DNA of 64,000 nucleotides, from positions 124,001-188,000 of the forward strand of contig JAACJM010000157.1 of NCBI GenBank assembly GCA_013368315.1, given 5' to 3'. Each line of letters opens with the position of its first letter. Position 1 is the first letter of the stretch. The notes under the pieces were generated by a model. The model was given only the letters and a program-made list of their open reading frames with translations. It was not told the DNA's origin and made no database searches. Shown here in pieces: positions 43,366 to 54,637 of this stretch. The translations under genes were made by a program, and so were the position numbers. Source of the DNA: Tetrapyrgos nigripes. Taxonomy: Eukaryota > Basidiomycota > Agaricomycetes > Agaricales > Campanellaceae.

Positions 43366-45433
43366 TAGGGATAACCACCGTACCGTTACGGATACGGCCG
43401 TGTTCAACACGGCTTCATACGGACACGGTTGGTCCGTATCCGTACCGTATTCATGTTCTCAAAATCTTTGACGGTACGGACGGTAGCTGATACGGTACGT
43501 TTCGACCGTGACAGAACCGTAAGTACAAAAAAAAAGTATTTTGTTAGAATAGAATAGAACTATAATATATCCTACTCGTCATCTGCAATAATCTCCTCGA
43601 CAGTGTTCCGTTTGAGATGAAGGTGATGTTTCACCACCATCAGGACTCGGATCGTATCAGCATGAAGCCTGGAACGTCGAATAGATATAGTATCCCGCCC
43701 ACTTGAAAAAATGCGCTCAACAGCAACCGCAGAACCTACAAAATACTAGTGATGAGAACCTGCTAATCAAACAGAGCTGATGACTTACCTGGAATAGACA
43801 TGATATCTCGAGTGAGACAATAAAGATTAGGGAAGGATTTCCTATGTTGGTACCACCAGGCAACTGGGTTAGTATTCTCGTGCTCGATAGGCAAAGAGAA
43901 ATATGTGTCAAGTTCATTTTTGTGGACCACGGGTTTCCTGAACATGGTTCTGAAGCTACTCTTCTGCAGTGAGCCACTACCAAGGAATGAAGCTTCATCT
44001 ACACTCGGAGCACTGGAAAGAGAAGCCTGGGGGGGAGCTGAAGTTTTTGGGTTCTGCTTCACGTAGTGATTGTCGAAATACATATATAGATCCGATTTCC
44101 TTTCCTCTAGGAAAGTGGTAAGTCAATGTCACCGTCAAACTCGTCCTTCAGACCAAAATACGAAATACGAGGATCAAGAACTAGTGAAAGAAAAAGATTG
44201 TTAGTTCTTTTCAAGGATAGATATATCATATAAAACTTACGAGAGGCCCAGATATAAAATGGAGAAGCGTCAAACTTGAAATAATAGTCGCTGAGCTTGC
44301 GATGCGCATTTGTAAGGCCTTGCTTGATCTCTGGTGATGTATCTTCGGGCAAGTCTTGTAGAATATTCTTCAAGTGGCGCTGGAGTCTTCGAAAAATTCC
44401 ATGAACATTTGATACCATCGGGACCTTCCCAGTGGCGGACATCTCAGTCGTTGCCAAACGAAACTGCTTGAGCCAATCAGACACCGTTTCGATGGCTTTC
44501 CAATCGGTGTCGTCTAGCTCATAAGGGCGCAGTTCTTTCGTGGTTGAAACATATGTGTCAATCGCTTTTCGGTAATCAAGGGCACGACCTAGAAAGAACT
44601 AAGCATTCTACACTGCCAGTGGAACAGAATGGAAGAACTCACGTAGCATTTGATGAGTAGAGGACCAACGAGTCCGGACATCCAAAATCAGCATCAGTGC
44701 AGTTTCTTTTGCGCCATTAGCCTTTGACTTCAAAAAGTCCCGAGCACGTTCAAGCCAGGTCTGACGCCTCTGGGGACTAGAGCGAGCAGCCGTGACAATC
44801 TTGCGCAGCTTTGAAAACACTTGTTATTACAAATTATATCGAGAAAGGCAGAGAATTTACCAACCTTCTTGACTGCAGTTAAAACCCCAGAAGTCAAGGG
44901 CCTAAGACATTTGAGGATAAAGCTTCTTAAGCGAGGCAAACCTGCACAGGGAAGGACAATGGGTAGTAAGTAATACCGGACAGTAAGATTGGTTTTTCTT
45001 GCCTTTTATGTATGGAAAATCGCTTTACCAGTGATGAAAACTCAGATACACTAGAAGAACCATGTTCCTCAAGCCTCAAAAACCGTGGATGCAACGTGGA
45101 TGTGTGGATGCGTCAGTGCTGATCACGGTGAAAGACAACACGTTGACATATTACTCACGGTCAGATATGACCTCGTCACTTGCTACCGGCTGCCGCCTTG
45201 GCGCTTCGCAAAAACTCGCAATTTAGACGCTCCAGTAATACAAAATCAACTGAATTTAGAAAGACCGTACCTGACCGAAACGGTCGTATCTACCGTATGG
45301 CTACGGTAAGTACGGGTACTTGTCGTACCGTATCCGTACCGTGAGGTCATCTCGAAAGGGGCTCACGGATACGGAACCGTACCCGTATCCACCGTCCATG
45401 CTCACCGTAATACGGACACGGTGGTTATCCCTA
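43366..45433. mobile_element. hAT element, 2068 bp, internally truncated
   Basis: Ends TAGGGATAACCACCGT and inverse. The 8 bp duplication TGTGCTAG is at 43358-43365 and 45434-45441. Subterminal regions are full of CGTACCGT/ACGGATACGG words in both orientations (43380-43530 and 45260-45425), likely transposase sites. It carries the 3' half of a hAT transposase on the minus strand. Confidence 0.95.
43572..44945 (-). pseudogene. hAT transposase, C-terminal half
   Basis: Minus-strand exons: 44945 to about 44870 (LRSFILKCLRPLTSG), 44815-44645 (RTRWSSTHQMLREF, the hAT central motif), 44600-44235 (SDWLKQFRLATTEMS ... DASPFYIWASR), about 44180-44110, 44083-43790 (ELDTYFSLPIEHENTNPVAW then WYQHRKSFPNLYCLTRDIMS IPG), and 43745-43572 (SAVAVERIFSSGRDTISIRR, then LHLKRNTVEEII). 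The last two form the hATC dimerisation domain. The BED zinc finger and N-terminal catalytic part are absent, so the copy is non-autonomous, though this half has few breaks. Confidence 0.9.
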
Positions 45434-45599
45434 TGTGCTAGAAGTAAGAAGATAATCTGTGGGAGCCTTGGCATCAAACAGAGCCAAACTGGAGTTCAAG
45501 TGGATGTGGAGGGACCAAAAGGGCTGCATAACAGGAACTGGATGTCCAAGTAGGCGCCAAACCACAGCCTAAATGGTGAAAAAAAGTATCACACAGAAC

Positions 45600-46745
45600 A
45601 AACCTCATTTCATTTGGATTCATAATATCTCCATGTCCAGACCACCTATCAATGTGTGGTTTCTCTCCCTATCATTCTGGGGTAAAATGAAGCCAGAATG
45701 ACCACATAACAGGAATCAACCCTCAATCAACTACCCTCCACTCACTTATCCTCCCACTCACTCTCCACAAACTCATATCTCCATGTCCAGATGACCTATC
45801 AATGTGAGCCTGCTTTCCCCTTTTCTCTTGATTTAACTGAAAGCTGAATGGCCCCACAAAATGAGTTAGCCTATGGTCAATCCCTCTCCACTCACATACC
45901 CTCCCCCTGACCCCTCCCGGGACTCATATATCCAGGTCCAGACCACCTGTCAATGTGAGATTAGATTCCCTCTTTTCGTTAAATTGAATGAGGTCAAAAT
46001 GGCCCCACAAACTAAATAATCTCTTGATCAACCCCGCTCCACTCACATACCTTCCTGCTGGCCCCTCCAGAGACTCATATCTCCATGTCCAGACCACCTA
46101 TCAATGTATCATTTGTTTTCCCATTTTCTTGAAGTTAATTGAGGCCATAATAGCCCCACAAAACAAATAATCTCTTGGTCAACCCCCCTCCACTCACATA
46201 CTCTCCCCCTCACCCCCCACAAACTCATATATCCATGTCTAGACCACCTATCAACGTGAGGTTTGTTTTCCCATTTTGTTGAATTTAATTGAGGCCATAA
46301 TGGCCCCACAAAACAAATAATCTGGTAAACCCCCCTCCACTCACATACTCTCTCCATCACCCCCCCACAAACTCATATCTCCATGTCCAGACCACCTATC
46401 AATGTGGGATTTGTTTTCCCATTTTCCTGAAGTTAATTGAGGCCATAATAGCCTCACAAAACAAATAATCTCTTGGTCACGCCCCTCCACTCACATACTC
46501 TCCCCCTCACCCTCCCCCCACAAACTCATATATCCATGTCCAAACCACCTGTCAACGTCGGGTTTGTTTTCCCATTTTCCTGAAGTTAAATGAGGCCAGA
46601 ATGCCCCCACAGAACAAATAATCCAGTGGTCAACTCCCCTCCACTCACACACCTTCCCCTCACCCCCACAACCTCATATCTCTATGTCCAGACCACCTAT
46701 CAGTGTGAGGTTTTTTTCCCGTATCTTCTTGAGCTAAATGAGCCC
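45600..46745. repeat. Satellite C, 8 units of 148-153 bp
   Basis: The landmark CATAT(C/A)TCCATGTCCAGACC is at about 45626, 45776, 45927, 46078, 46228, 46376, 46529 and 46677. The unit contains CCACCTATCAATGTG, GTTTTCCCATTTT, TTAATTGAGGCCATAATGGC, CCCACAAAACAAATAATCTC and CCCCCCTCCACTCACATACT. It lies inside the Harbinger element. In reverse complement the portion GGCCATTATGGCCTCAATT resembles GGCCTATAAGCCTCAAATT of satellite B. Confidence 0.95.
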
Positions 46746-47459
46746 AGAATATGGCAAGAACTACAGAATTACATGAGAAACCAAACTACATCCAACATCT
46801 TCTCCTCCTCATTCCTAGATTCCCTACAGGCTTTTTAAATTGCCATCTCTATGTTCTACTACCTTTTCACTGCAAGTGAAGGCTTCCAAACAATAATGAT
46901 ACAAAACAAGTGAGATTTGGTAATAAAAAAAAGGATGTTTTGATTTGATCAAAAAAATGTCATCATGTTTCCATATTCTGGGCCCCTTACTGGTGGTGAG
47001 GGGCGTTACTCGGAAGGTTACTCGGCAGGTTACTAGAATGTTGTAGGGCCCTTTATTCATTTTTATGGGAGCGCATACCCAAGCAAATGTCAAGGCCGTG
47101 ATTTGACCATGATTCCACTCTCAGTAATGTGGCTGATGTGGGGAGGAATAGGCAGACATACCTATGCTAAATGCTCGGATATACTTCAAGGTACAGTGCA
47201 GACTTACTTTTTCAGACAACATGTTGCAAAATGCCTGTCTATTCTGAATTATTCATATTTTGTACTGGTACTTATTCTACGAAAGGAATATTTCTCAATC
47301 TTGAAATTAGATGTGAGAAGAATTGTGCGCTATCACTCTGAACCAGCTTCTTCAACAACGGAAGGTCGCAAACGGTGTCGAACACGTTTGGACACGTCTG
47401 TGCGACACGCGCGCTACTGGCGAGTAACCTTGCACATGACTTGCCGTTGCCGAGTAACC
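46746..47459. other. Harbinger interior without recognisable coding content
   Basis: Frames of 80-120 codons on either strand show no recognisable motif. They may be decayed transposase sequence. Confidence 0.35.
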
Positions 47460-47460
47460 T

Positions 47461-48520
47461 CTAAAACACCCTTTTAGGGCAATTCCTGAGCTCAGTAACT
47501 GTGGATGATGCAATATATTGCCCTAATTTGGGACGCGCCGGCAGGCATGCTCCCGGGATTCCTGCGCTCATCCAAGCCTCTTGACGACGATTTTCATTCT
47601 GAAAACTGGCCAAAGATACACTGATGTACTCATGAAACAGTCCCACACTGGAAGCAAATCCCTGTAAATACACTGCCATACAGGGGTATTACAGCAGCCT
47701 TACTACAAGTCATTCAATAAGTAATACACCTTACATTACAGGAGTATTACAAACACATATATTTTTCAGAACAATCCTGTAAGACTGCTGTAAAGCAGGG
47801 GGGATTACAGCAACATTTCAGTGTGACATAGTGTCACAGTAATACATTCTGTAATACCATCGAGAAATACAGAGGTATTTCAGAGTGACACTGGAAGAAA
47901 TTCCTGTAATTACCCTGCCATACAGGGATATTAGAGCAGCCTTATGACAAGTACAGGAATTTCTTCCAGTGTTACTCTGAAATACCTTTGTATTTCTCAG
48001 CAGTCTTACAGAATGTATTACTGTGACACTATGTCACATTGAAATGTTGCTGTAATCCCCCCTGCTTTACAGCAGTCTTACAGGATTGTTCCAAAAAATA
48101 TATGTGTTTGTAATACTCCTGTAATGTAAGGTGTATTACTTATTGAAGGACTTGTAGTAAAGCTGCTGTAATACTCCTATATGGCAGCATATTTACAGGG
48201 ATTCGCACTGAAACATCAACCGAAAATACTTGTCCGGAACCTGTAGTGCCACAGAAAAAAAGTCCTTCGACCTGGGTATACGATTGTAGGGACCCCTTCT
48301 AGTATCACACATCTTCTCTACAACTTCTAACCAAGCCAATGCGCCCAATTCCAGTACTGCGGCAGACTCTGCATCATCCATAGCATCATCCTCATCTTCC
48401 AGGGGAATATCATCCATATCGGGTTCCAGCAGCAGAGAGCAAAAAGGGATTCAACGACCTTGACGCAGTCATTGACAATCTTCTTTTTCGTTAGAGAGCG
48501 GGGCATTAGAGGAGAGTGGC
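47461..48520 (-). pseudogene. PIF/Harbinger transposase, N-terminal exons, interrupted
   Basis: The minus strand from about 48511 reads MPRSLTKKKIVNDCVKVVES. A 1 nt shift near 48420 leads to DMDDIPLEDEDDAMDDAESA, then VPDKYFRLMFQ near 48200, the conserved start of Harbinger nucleases (family pattern PxxYFRxMFR). There the palindromic element interrupts. Minus 47645-47461 continues (LFHEYISVSLASFQNENRRQ) to a stop. The catalytic core is not recoverable here. Confidence 0.65.
47646..48210. mobile_element. Palindromic CACTG-like MITE with internal mirrored copy
   Basis: The arms pair almost throughout: CACTGGAAGCAAATCCCTGT at the left end against CAGTGCGAATCCCTGT, inverted, at the right. Both arms carry TTTCAGTGTGACA..TGTCACAGTAATAC (about 47815 and 48017), shared with the 4 kb foldback element. 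In the centre, 47890-47971 has perfect inverted ends CACTGGAAGAAATTCCTGTA around a short loop, repeating the terminal sequence. No clean 3 bp duplication is visible and the right end looks damaged. Confidence 0.8.
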
Positions 48521-48668
48521 AGAGCAGCGGTGACGGCGGTGAGTATGTTGCCCTTAGCCCAGATGGAACAATGACATCACTATTCAGAGCCGAGTGATAT
48601 CTCCGACTAGCCGACAAATTTTTTTTTTCTCAAAAAGCGCAGCGGCGGAATAATTGAGTGGACCTTTA

Positions 48669-50470
48669 AATCTCGAATTGTTTGCACAGTTTTTTCCCAG
48701 ATAAAATCTGGCTTACTTGATGAAACTTGTGTCATAAGTATTTTTTAGATTATGTTATGATCAAACATTATAATTGATTTGTGCGATAAAAACCTCCCAA
48801 ATAGATGAGATTTGTGTGGCTTTGTAAAATGTGTTCAAACAAGTGAAGTATCTGTGCCTGATTTGGTGAGAAAATACTCGGAATTTTCTGACACAGATTC
48901 GGCTCACATGCCTGCAAAGTATTCGCCACGCTTTTTGCATTGTGAGAGGAACCGTTTACATAACCATGGCAAGTTACAAGGCCCTCCCATATCAATACCA
49001 AAATTTCATTCATATGTCATTAACTACTACACAGCAGCTACTAACCAAGTAAGTAGTATGAGTAAAATGCTGCGAAATAAAGATGTGCATCATGATGAAG
49101 AAAACTAAAGAAAAGAAAGAGAAAATTGAGACCGACATCCAACAGTTAACCGCACGCCGCAAAGAAAACCAACACCGGCATCAATGTCAACGCCTGACAC
49201 CCAACGTCCCATGCAAATGCCAGGTGAAGACCAGGATGTTGGATTTCGTATTTTGACAGTGAGCTCGGAAGCTCGTAGATTTTAGTTATATATTTGCCGT
49301 AGATAAGTATGTTGCCCCTATTTTTGTAGTATTTAGTACATTGTATTGGATGTTTCTGCATCTGATTGTCCTTGCTTCTCGCTGTCATCTAGCAGGACAA
49401 ACATTGGATAAGTATTACTTCAAAAAATCAAGGCTAGATTCACTGGTATGCTATTGATACAAATTGAAAGAATTAAGTTGTCATTGTGAGCTAGACTCAT
49501 GTATACAAGTCAAGTACTTTGACGAAGAATGAAAGGGGTGTAGACCAACACTGCGCATGGCAAATTGAAATAGTCTACTTAGTACTCAAGCCCATGATCA
49601 GGCATTGCAGGGATCGAAAGAGGGAAACACTCTTTTGGAAGGTCATTTGATGGATGAGGAGAGGTGTTTGGAAGGGATAGATGAGATAAATGAGGCAGAA
49701 CAATTTGACTTTGAGGTGCTGACAGCAGTAACCATTTCAGTGTCCTACTCTATTTTGTAGCTCATATGAACTTAAAAGGAAGCAAAAATGATTTCTGAGA
49801 AAGCTCATTCCCAAGATAATCTTTTGTTCTGTTAAGGGCTATATACAAGTTGATTCTGGGCAAGCATCAAGATTATTTTGGACCTTTTGTGCTATTATGG
49901 TCATTTTAAGACTCAAAAATATTGTGTATAGATTGTACTCTCAGACATGGTTCCAATAGGAAACTAATATGTTTTAATGAGTGAATTTAGTAGGCTCATT
50001 CTAGCTGCCTTGAGTAAGCTCAACCTTATGTACCTTTATTCTTACTTTGTACCTTGGCAGTGACACAAAACCCTTTTATTCATTATAATGACTTCAAAAT
50101 TATTGTGCTATCATTATTCTCTCTAGCAAGGCCTTAAAAATTATTTCTGAGTGATGATACTGCCTTGTTAGCCACTCAAAACAATTGCATGAACAAATAA
50201 GTTGGAATGTTATTTTATGTGCCTTGTTAGGAGGTATAAGGCAATGGATATAATTTTGATACCCTTGTAAGTGAGTTATAATCAAGTATTACTCTGTTGC
50301 CAGTTATCTGCCTCAAAAGTTTTCAGCCATTTTTCTGGTGTTAGAATGAGTTGTTTCTCCATCCATAAGCACTTAATATTATTGCACTGTTGTTTTCTAG
50401 TCCCACCAGGTATTAACTAGCAGTTCAGGGCTCACCCTAGTCCTCTTGTTCCCTTAAAAAACATCAAAAA
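48669..50470. other. AT-rich region without a supported gene
   Basis: The longest frame is 98 codons (48812-49108, plus), unrecognised. 49750-50460 is AT-rich with a few directly repeated words and no terminal repeats. Confidence 0.35.
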
Positions 50471-50476
50471 CTGATA

Positions 50477-51133
50477 TTATGGACCAAAATCTAAGTATGT
50501 ATACAGCGATTTTGTATGGTGTATCACTGAGTCATCTGGTTCTGATGGATCAGGAGAAGGAGAAGGGGCTGGACGATGAGAGGCTACAGATGGTCCTTCA
50601 GTAGATGGAATTGTAGGAGAGGATGGATCAGGAGAGGGACTCACAGGAGGCAAGGGGTCAGGATTCAATGGGGGAGCTGATGCAGAAGATGGGTTGGGAG
50701 GTGTAGAAGGAAGGGGATCTGGGTTTACTTGAGTGTTTGTAGGAGTGGATGTTCCCTGGTCCTGTTCAGTCTCTGAGTCAATTATAGGATGAGCTTGGTT
50801 GTGTGTTACAACTTCGCACTCAATAGGAAGGGATACAGGAAGCATTTGGGTACTGTATCTGCTAATACAGGGCTGATTTTCACAAAATATGTAAGGATTT
50901 GAATTCTCTGGGTTGTAATGGCAATTGAGAGTGGTTGGTTTGAAGAAGATGTGTGGGTGATCTGCACAGGGAAGACTTGGATCTGCAGATGCAGTCCATT
51001 GACTTGTCATATACTTTAAGTCAAAAAGAGGGTTTGAGGATGAAGGAGGAAGGTGTGCCATAGTCTCTAAGGAACAGAGGTCCTGAGGGTGTGTTGTATT
51101 CTCTGAAGAACAGAGGTCCCATAATCCTAACAA
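50477..51133 (-). CDS. Leader (pre-gag) ORF of gypsy family 1, 218 aa, Pro/Ser-rich
   Basis: An intact frame starts at MLGLWDLCSSENTTHP. The first half is ordinary sequence (SLPCADHPHIFFKPTTLNCH, LPVSLPIECEVV). The second half is Pro/Ser repeats (NPDPLPSTPPNPSSASAPPL) ending in EGPSVASHRPAPSPSPDPSE. That last part matches bases 20-90 of the window immediately before gag, which fixes its place in the element. No domain recognised. It remains open while gag-pol is missing. Confidence 0.6.
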   Translation of the reverse strand: MLGLWDLCSSENTTHPQDLCSLETMAHLPPSSSNPLFDLKYMTSQWTASADPSLPCADHPHIFFKPTTLNCHYNPENSNPYIFCENQPCISRYSTQMLPVSLPIECEVVTHNQAHPIIDSETEQDQGTSTPTNTQVNPDPLPSTPPNPSSASAPPLNPDPLPPVSPSPDPSSPTIPSTEGPSVASHRPAPSPSPDPSEPDDSVIHHTKSLYTYLDFGP

Positions 51134-51652
51134 CAGTTTCCTTTGTATTGAGGTTGAGGGTGACTCATATGTAAGAGTAAACAGAGAGGATCATGTCACC
51201 TGGTTCCAATTCCCAAACCCAGCGTCTCATACAGAGGATGTTTCAATCGTAGCTCCAAGGATCCACCCAAATGCCTTCCACATGGCTACACCAGTATTCG
51301 GTGTGTGGTAGATCAAGTGGAAGAGGAAGAGGAGGTCATTCGTACTCAGGCGAGTCTTCAGGAGGTTCGAAGCAAATCTGAGAGAATGTGGTAGACAGGG
51401 TGAAAGGAATACACAAAGGCAAGGACGATTGTTGCTACACTTGTTACTCAAAGTACACAGTGAATTTGCAGTCTACTCGAAGTAGTGTCTGCTAGCAATC
51501 GATCCAAAATCGAATTGCAGGGAGGGAATACAATGCTTGCGATGTAAATGAATGGGAATAGAAAAGGGGAAGGAAACTGAGAACAGAGACAAGAAAAATA
51601 GATGAGGAAGGGACTCAAGATAGTGAGGTGGGTGTAAGGGAGTTTGTTCAAG

Positions 51653-52132
51653 TGTCAAGGTTGTTGATACACTCGAATAACCACCCAAGTCACACAGTAT
51701 GAAGACAGATACAAAGCAATAGATTGAGAGATTGAGATAGAGAAGAAGAGATGAGTAAGCTGACTAGGCTCTACACTACATAGTAATAGTATGGAGCAGA
51801 GACGAAGTGAATGAACTAAAGGACTAACTAGAATGTCTAGTGGTTTATATAGAAAAGCAATGAATAAGTGATAGGGAAAAGATAGGATTAAGATTGGAGA
51901 AATAGGAGAAACATAGGGGAAAGTGGAGAAATGTAGGAGAAAGATAGGATTGATGGAATGGAAGATTGATTGATAGTTATTATAGAGTTTGACAGGTTTT
52001 ATAAGGTTCAAAGTCAGTAATATAAAGTTTAAAAGGTTTATTGAGGAAATGCAATAGACGAGTGATCAGAAAATGGGTTCAATAATGAAGTAGAAGAGGA
52101 AGGAGGACAAAGAACTGTAGCAGTTCATGACA
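51653..52132 (-). repeat. LTR of gypsy family 1, reverse orientation
   Basis: 480 bp, colinear with 5164-5649. The TATA-like TATATAA (about 51845-51851, minus) is followed ~30 nt later by AGTTCATTCA (51817-51808, minus), which pairs with 8 of 10 positions of the priming site at 51641-51650. Confidence 0.93.
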
Positions 52133-52918
52133 TAGGGTGCCTTAAAAATATGTCTGGGTGGGGCGCACTTGGATGTCAAACTTTGAAGAGGGTTGGTACT
52201 TGGTTTGTGAGATACTGGTAAAAGAGTGGCCCGAAAACCCGAAATGACATGTTTTCCTAAAATACCGTTCCCATGCCCAAAACTGCCCTTAGAGTGACCA
52301 CTGCTCAACAGCAAGTGTACCATTACACTGCCGAAGGTATTCAGCATAGTTAATCCTCCAGGTTTTATAGCTCATGTACATGTGCACAGTTCTGGGCCAG
52401 AGCAGGTGGCCAGGTAGCCAGTTTTGGCCAAAAACAGACTCGCATTGCGAAAATCCTCGCTACTCCTTGACCACAGCTTGCACAGTGCTGATTCGTATAT
52501 CAGCAGATTCCTAAGAGGCCCTACTACGCTATGCTAAAGTTTTTGTAATCCTTCCTGGTATTGAATAGTACGCCTTTCTGCCGAGCGGATATTTTTGTAT
52601 TTTCAGCATGGGAACTATATGGGTAAAGTGATTGGAAGATCAGGTGGCTCTTTATCTATACGATTGGCCCATTGGGATGTCAGATTTCAAGCCAGATATA
52701 ATTACAGGAACCGTGCAGAACTGGACCCTTGTTGGAAACAAGCTGATAAAGGACTAAGTATAGGGTATGGAATTTGTGAAAGAAGGTTTGAAGATCATAT
52801 TGTCAGGGACTCCGTATAAAAAGCAGAGAACGCATGTAATTTTTGGACTAAGAATGAGACTGTTTGGTGATGTAAGTCGCAGAATAAATCTGAGTAAACA
52901 CGTTGAAAATACTAAGAT
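52133..52918. other. Region between LTR fragment and palindromic MITE
   Basis: No gene recognised. The word GCCGAGCGGATA near 52581 resembles the terminal GTCGAGCGGATA of the adjacent MITE and could be the remnant of a second copy. Confidence 0.35.
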
Positions 52919-53528
52919 ATCCGCTCGACGGATAGGTGTATGAAAAGGAGATACATCCATAGTCTAGACAGAAGTCCAAATAGATTATGTGTCAGTAAGT
53001 TAGATATTTGAACAGAAACTTGATGTATTCGGACGCCTTTCAGTACATTTGATGGGTGAGCAGACACATTGCCTATCAAATCTATTGAAAAAACTACAAA
53101 AAGACCTCGAATCGAGGCTCCGGACATGGTTACGGATATGCGTCCAGAAAGACAATAATTCCGGCATCCTGATATGGGTGCCAATAGTTCATTTGTCCGT
53201 TGAATGGATATATCAGAACCCATTTAGTTGTGATATATCAGTACTACGGAGAAATGAAGTATCGCGACATCCGGATACATGCTGTTTTTGGACGCGTATC
53301 CGTAACCATGTCCGGAGCCCCGATTTAAGGTCTTTTTGCACTTCTTTCGATAGCTTTGATACAGAATATGTTCACACACCAATCAAATATACTAAAAGGT
53401 ATCCATATATAGCAAGTTTCCGTTCAAATATCTAGCTTACAGATACATCACCTTTTTGGACTTATATCTAGCTTCCAAATATATCTCATTTTCGTAAACA
53501 TATCTGGTCACCTATCCGTCGAGCGGAT
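52919..53528. mobile_element. Palindromic MITE with TA target duplication (Tc1/mariner-like), 610 bp
   Basis: Ends TCCGCTCGACGGATAGGTG and exact inverse, flanked by TA (52917-52918 and 53529-53530). The interior is also self-complementary: GGCTCCGGACATGGTTACGG (53113) pairs with CCGTAACCATGTCCGGAGCC (53300). The end sequence ATCCG-CTCGA-CGGAT is itself a dyad. No coding content. Family assignment rests only on the TA duplication. Confidence 0.85.
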
Positions 53529-53588
53529 AAATTGGTCTTTTTGGCGTGAAAGGCGTTGCCATTTCAATGGTCGCTGATACTGTCTATT

Positions 53589-54232
53589 TATAAAAGACAG
53601 GCGCTACCGAGACCTACCATACATCTACTCTAGTAGATCGTCATGTTGTCTGTCTAGGAGAGACTAACCCAGGCCCTGCTTCCTTCGCCACGTAGCCTGG
53701 AATCCTACCGCTCCGGTAACGGGAGCGTCTTTGACTACAAGCTAGACACCACGAGGCCACCCAAATCACATCCTATAGGAACGTTCCTTAAGCGCTGATG
53801 TACTGGCTGTCAAAGGTACTGGTATACCCCTTTTAGCCCATTCTTCGGACAGCGTTCTGATTGATGAACGCATACCAACCCGCCTTGGGGGCGCAGTCAT
53901 GAATTCGACATCACCACCCGTCCACCAATCGGCATGGCTCACAGAAACGACAGCTGGTGTTTTGGAGGAGAAGGACGAGGATGATCAATTGGTTTATGGA
54001 GAAAGAGCGTAAGGCGACTTTCATACCCAGTGAATCACGCAAGGAGGATGATATTTTCAACCGTTTGGTCGAACTTCTCGTCAGAACCAGCCTACCCGGT
54101 CCCCGATCTCCACTTCACCTATCGCCACCCAGCCATGATCTCGACAAATTGAGCATCACTAATGTATGCGGCAATGCTTTATACGGCGGACCGTCATGGA
54201 TAAGACAGTCTAAACATTATTGGTGTCATTGA
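53589..54232 (+). pseudogene. Small gene related to its downstream neighbour, probably broken
   Basis: TATAAAAG at 53589-53596 matches the TATA box of the next gene. A frame near 53935-54010 (ETAGVLEEKDEDDQLVYGER) ends at a GC|GTAAGG donor-like site. A second frame to 54232 contains DKLSITNVCGNALYG, matching NPVSITNVSGDAHHS of the neighbour. I cannot link all parts in frame, so exon structure is uncertain. Likely a diverged tandem duplicate. Confidence 0.4.
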
Positions 54233-54550
54233 AACAGAATAAGAGTTCTCCTAGCGAAGCGATTCTTATTCTGGAATTCAGATTCTACTTCTGGTTCAAC
54301 ATACCTCTCATTATGTGGCCCTTCGGCAGCGAGCGATATCGATTTTTCAGACGGACGATTTGTATCTGAGGCTCTGGGGGCTCTTATCACTCCTGCTCGC
54401 ACACTTACCCCCAGGCGACAATAACAAGATAATAAAATGACGTGCCACATGTTGGCCACACTGTGCAATCGGTCTCGGCGTTGGCGCTTATCTGTCAAGC
54501 CTTAATATTAACCTTAAAAGGCTGTAAACATACTACAGCTATAGGGACGA

Positions 54551-54558
54551 TATAAAAG
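54551..54558 (+). promoter_or_regulatory. TATA box of the 4-exon gene
   Basis: TATAAAAG lies 87 nt before the start codon at 54638. The upstream neighbour has the same octamer at 53589. Confidence 0.6.
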
Positions 54559-54637
54559 ACCATCGTTCAGCCTGATACATGATATTTCAACTTCTTGAGC
54601 TTCCTCCTCTCAATTCATGCTTACATTCCGAACAACC

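Larger units (their letters stand above)
41045..48665. mobile_element. PIF/Harbinger element, enlarged by nested insertions
   Basis: Terminal repeats start AGGTCCAC.CAATTATTC and continue through CTGCGCTTTTTGAGAAA and TAGTCGGAGATATCAC for about 85 bp at both ends. A TTA duplication flanks (41042-41044 and 48666-48668), the Harbinger signature. It contains a Myb/SANT-like gene (plus) and transposase fragments (minus), the usual two-gene layout. It also contains a hAT element (43366-45433), satellite C (45600-46745) and a palindromic CACTG-like element (47646-48210). It cannot be autonomous. Confidence 0.92.
50477..52132 (-). mobile_element. Reverse LTR plus leader fragment of gypsy family 1
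   Basis: The minus-strand LTR is 52132-51653 (TGTCATGAACTG to CCTTGACA). The priming site TGAACAAACT (minus, 51650-51641) follows, then a leader region including the 218-codon ORF. Sequence homology to family 1 ends where gag would start. The structure parallels the truncated family-2 copy at 12185-13155. Confidence 0.92.

Noticed and set aside
47890..47971. A separate 82 bp element inserted in the palindrome at 47646-48210
   Set aside because: It has perfect inverted ends, but the flanks are mirror images of each other and no target duplication exists, so it reads better as the palindrome centre.
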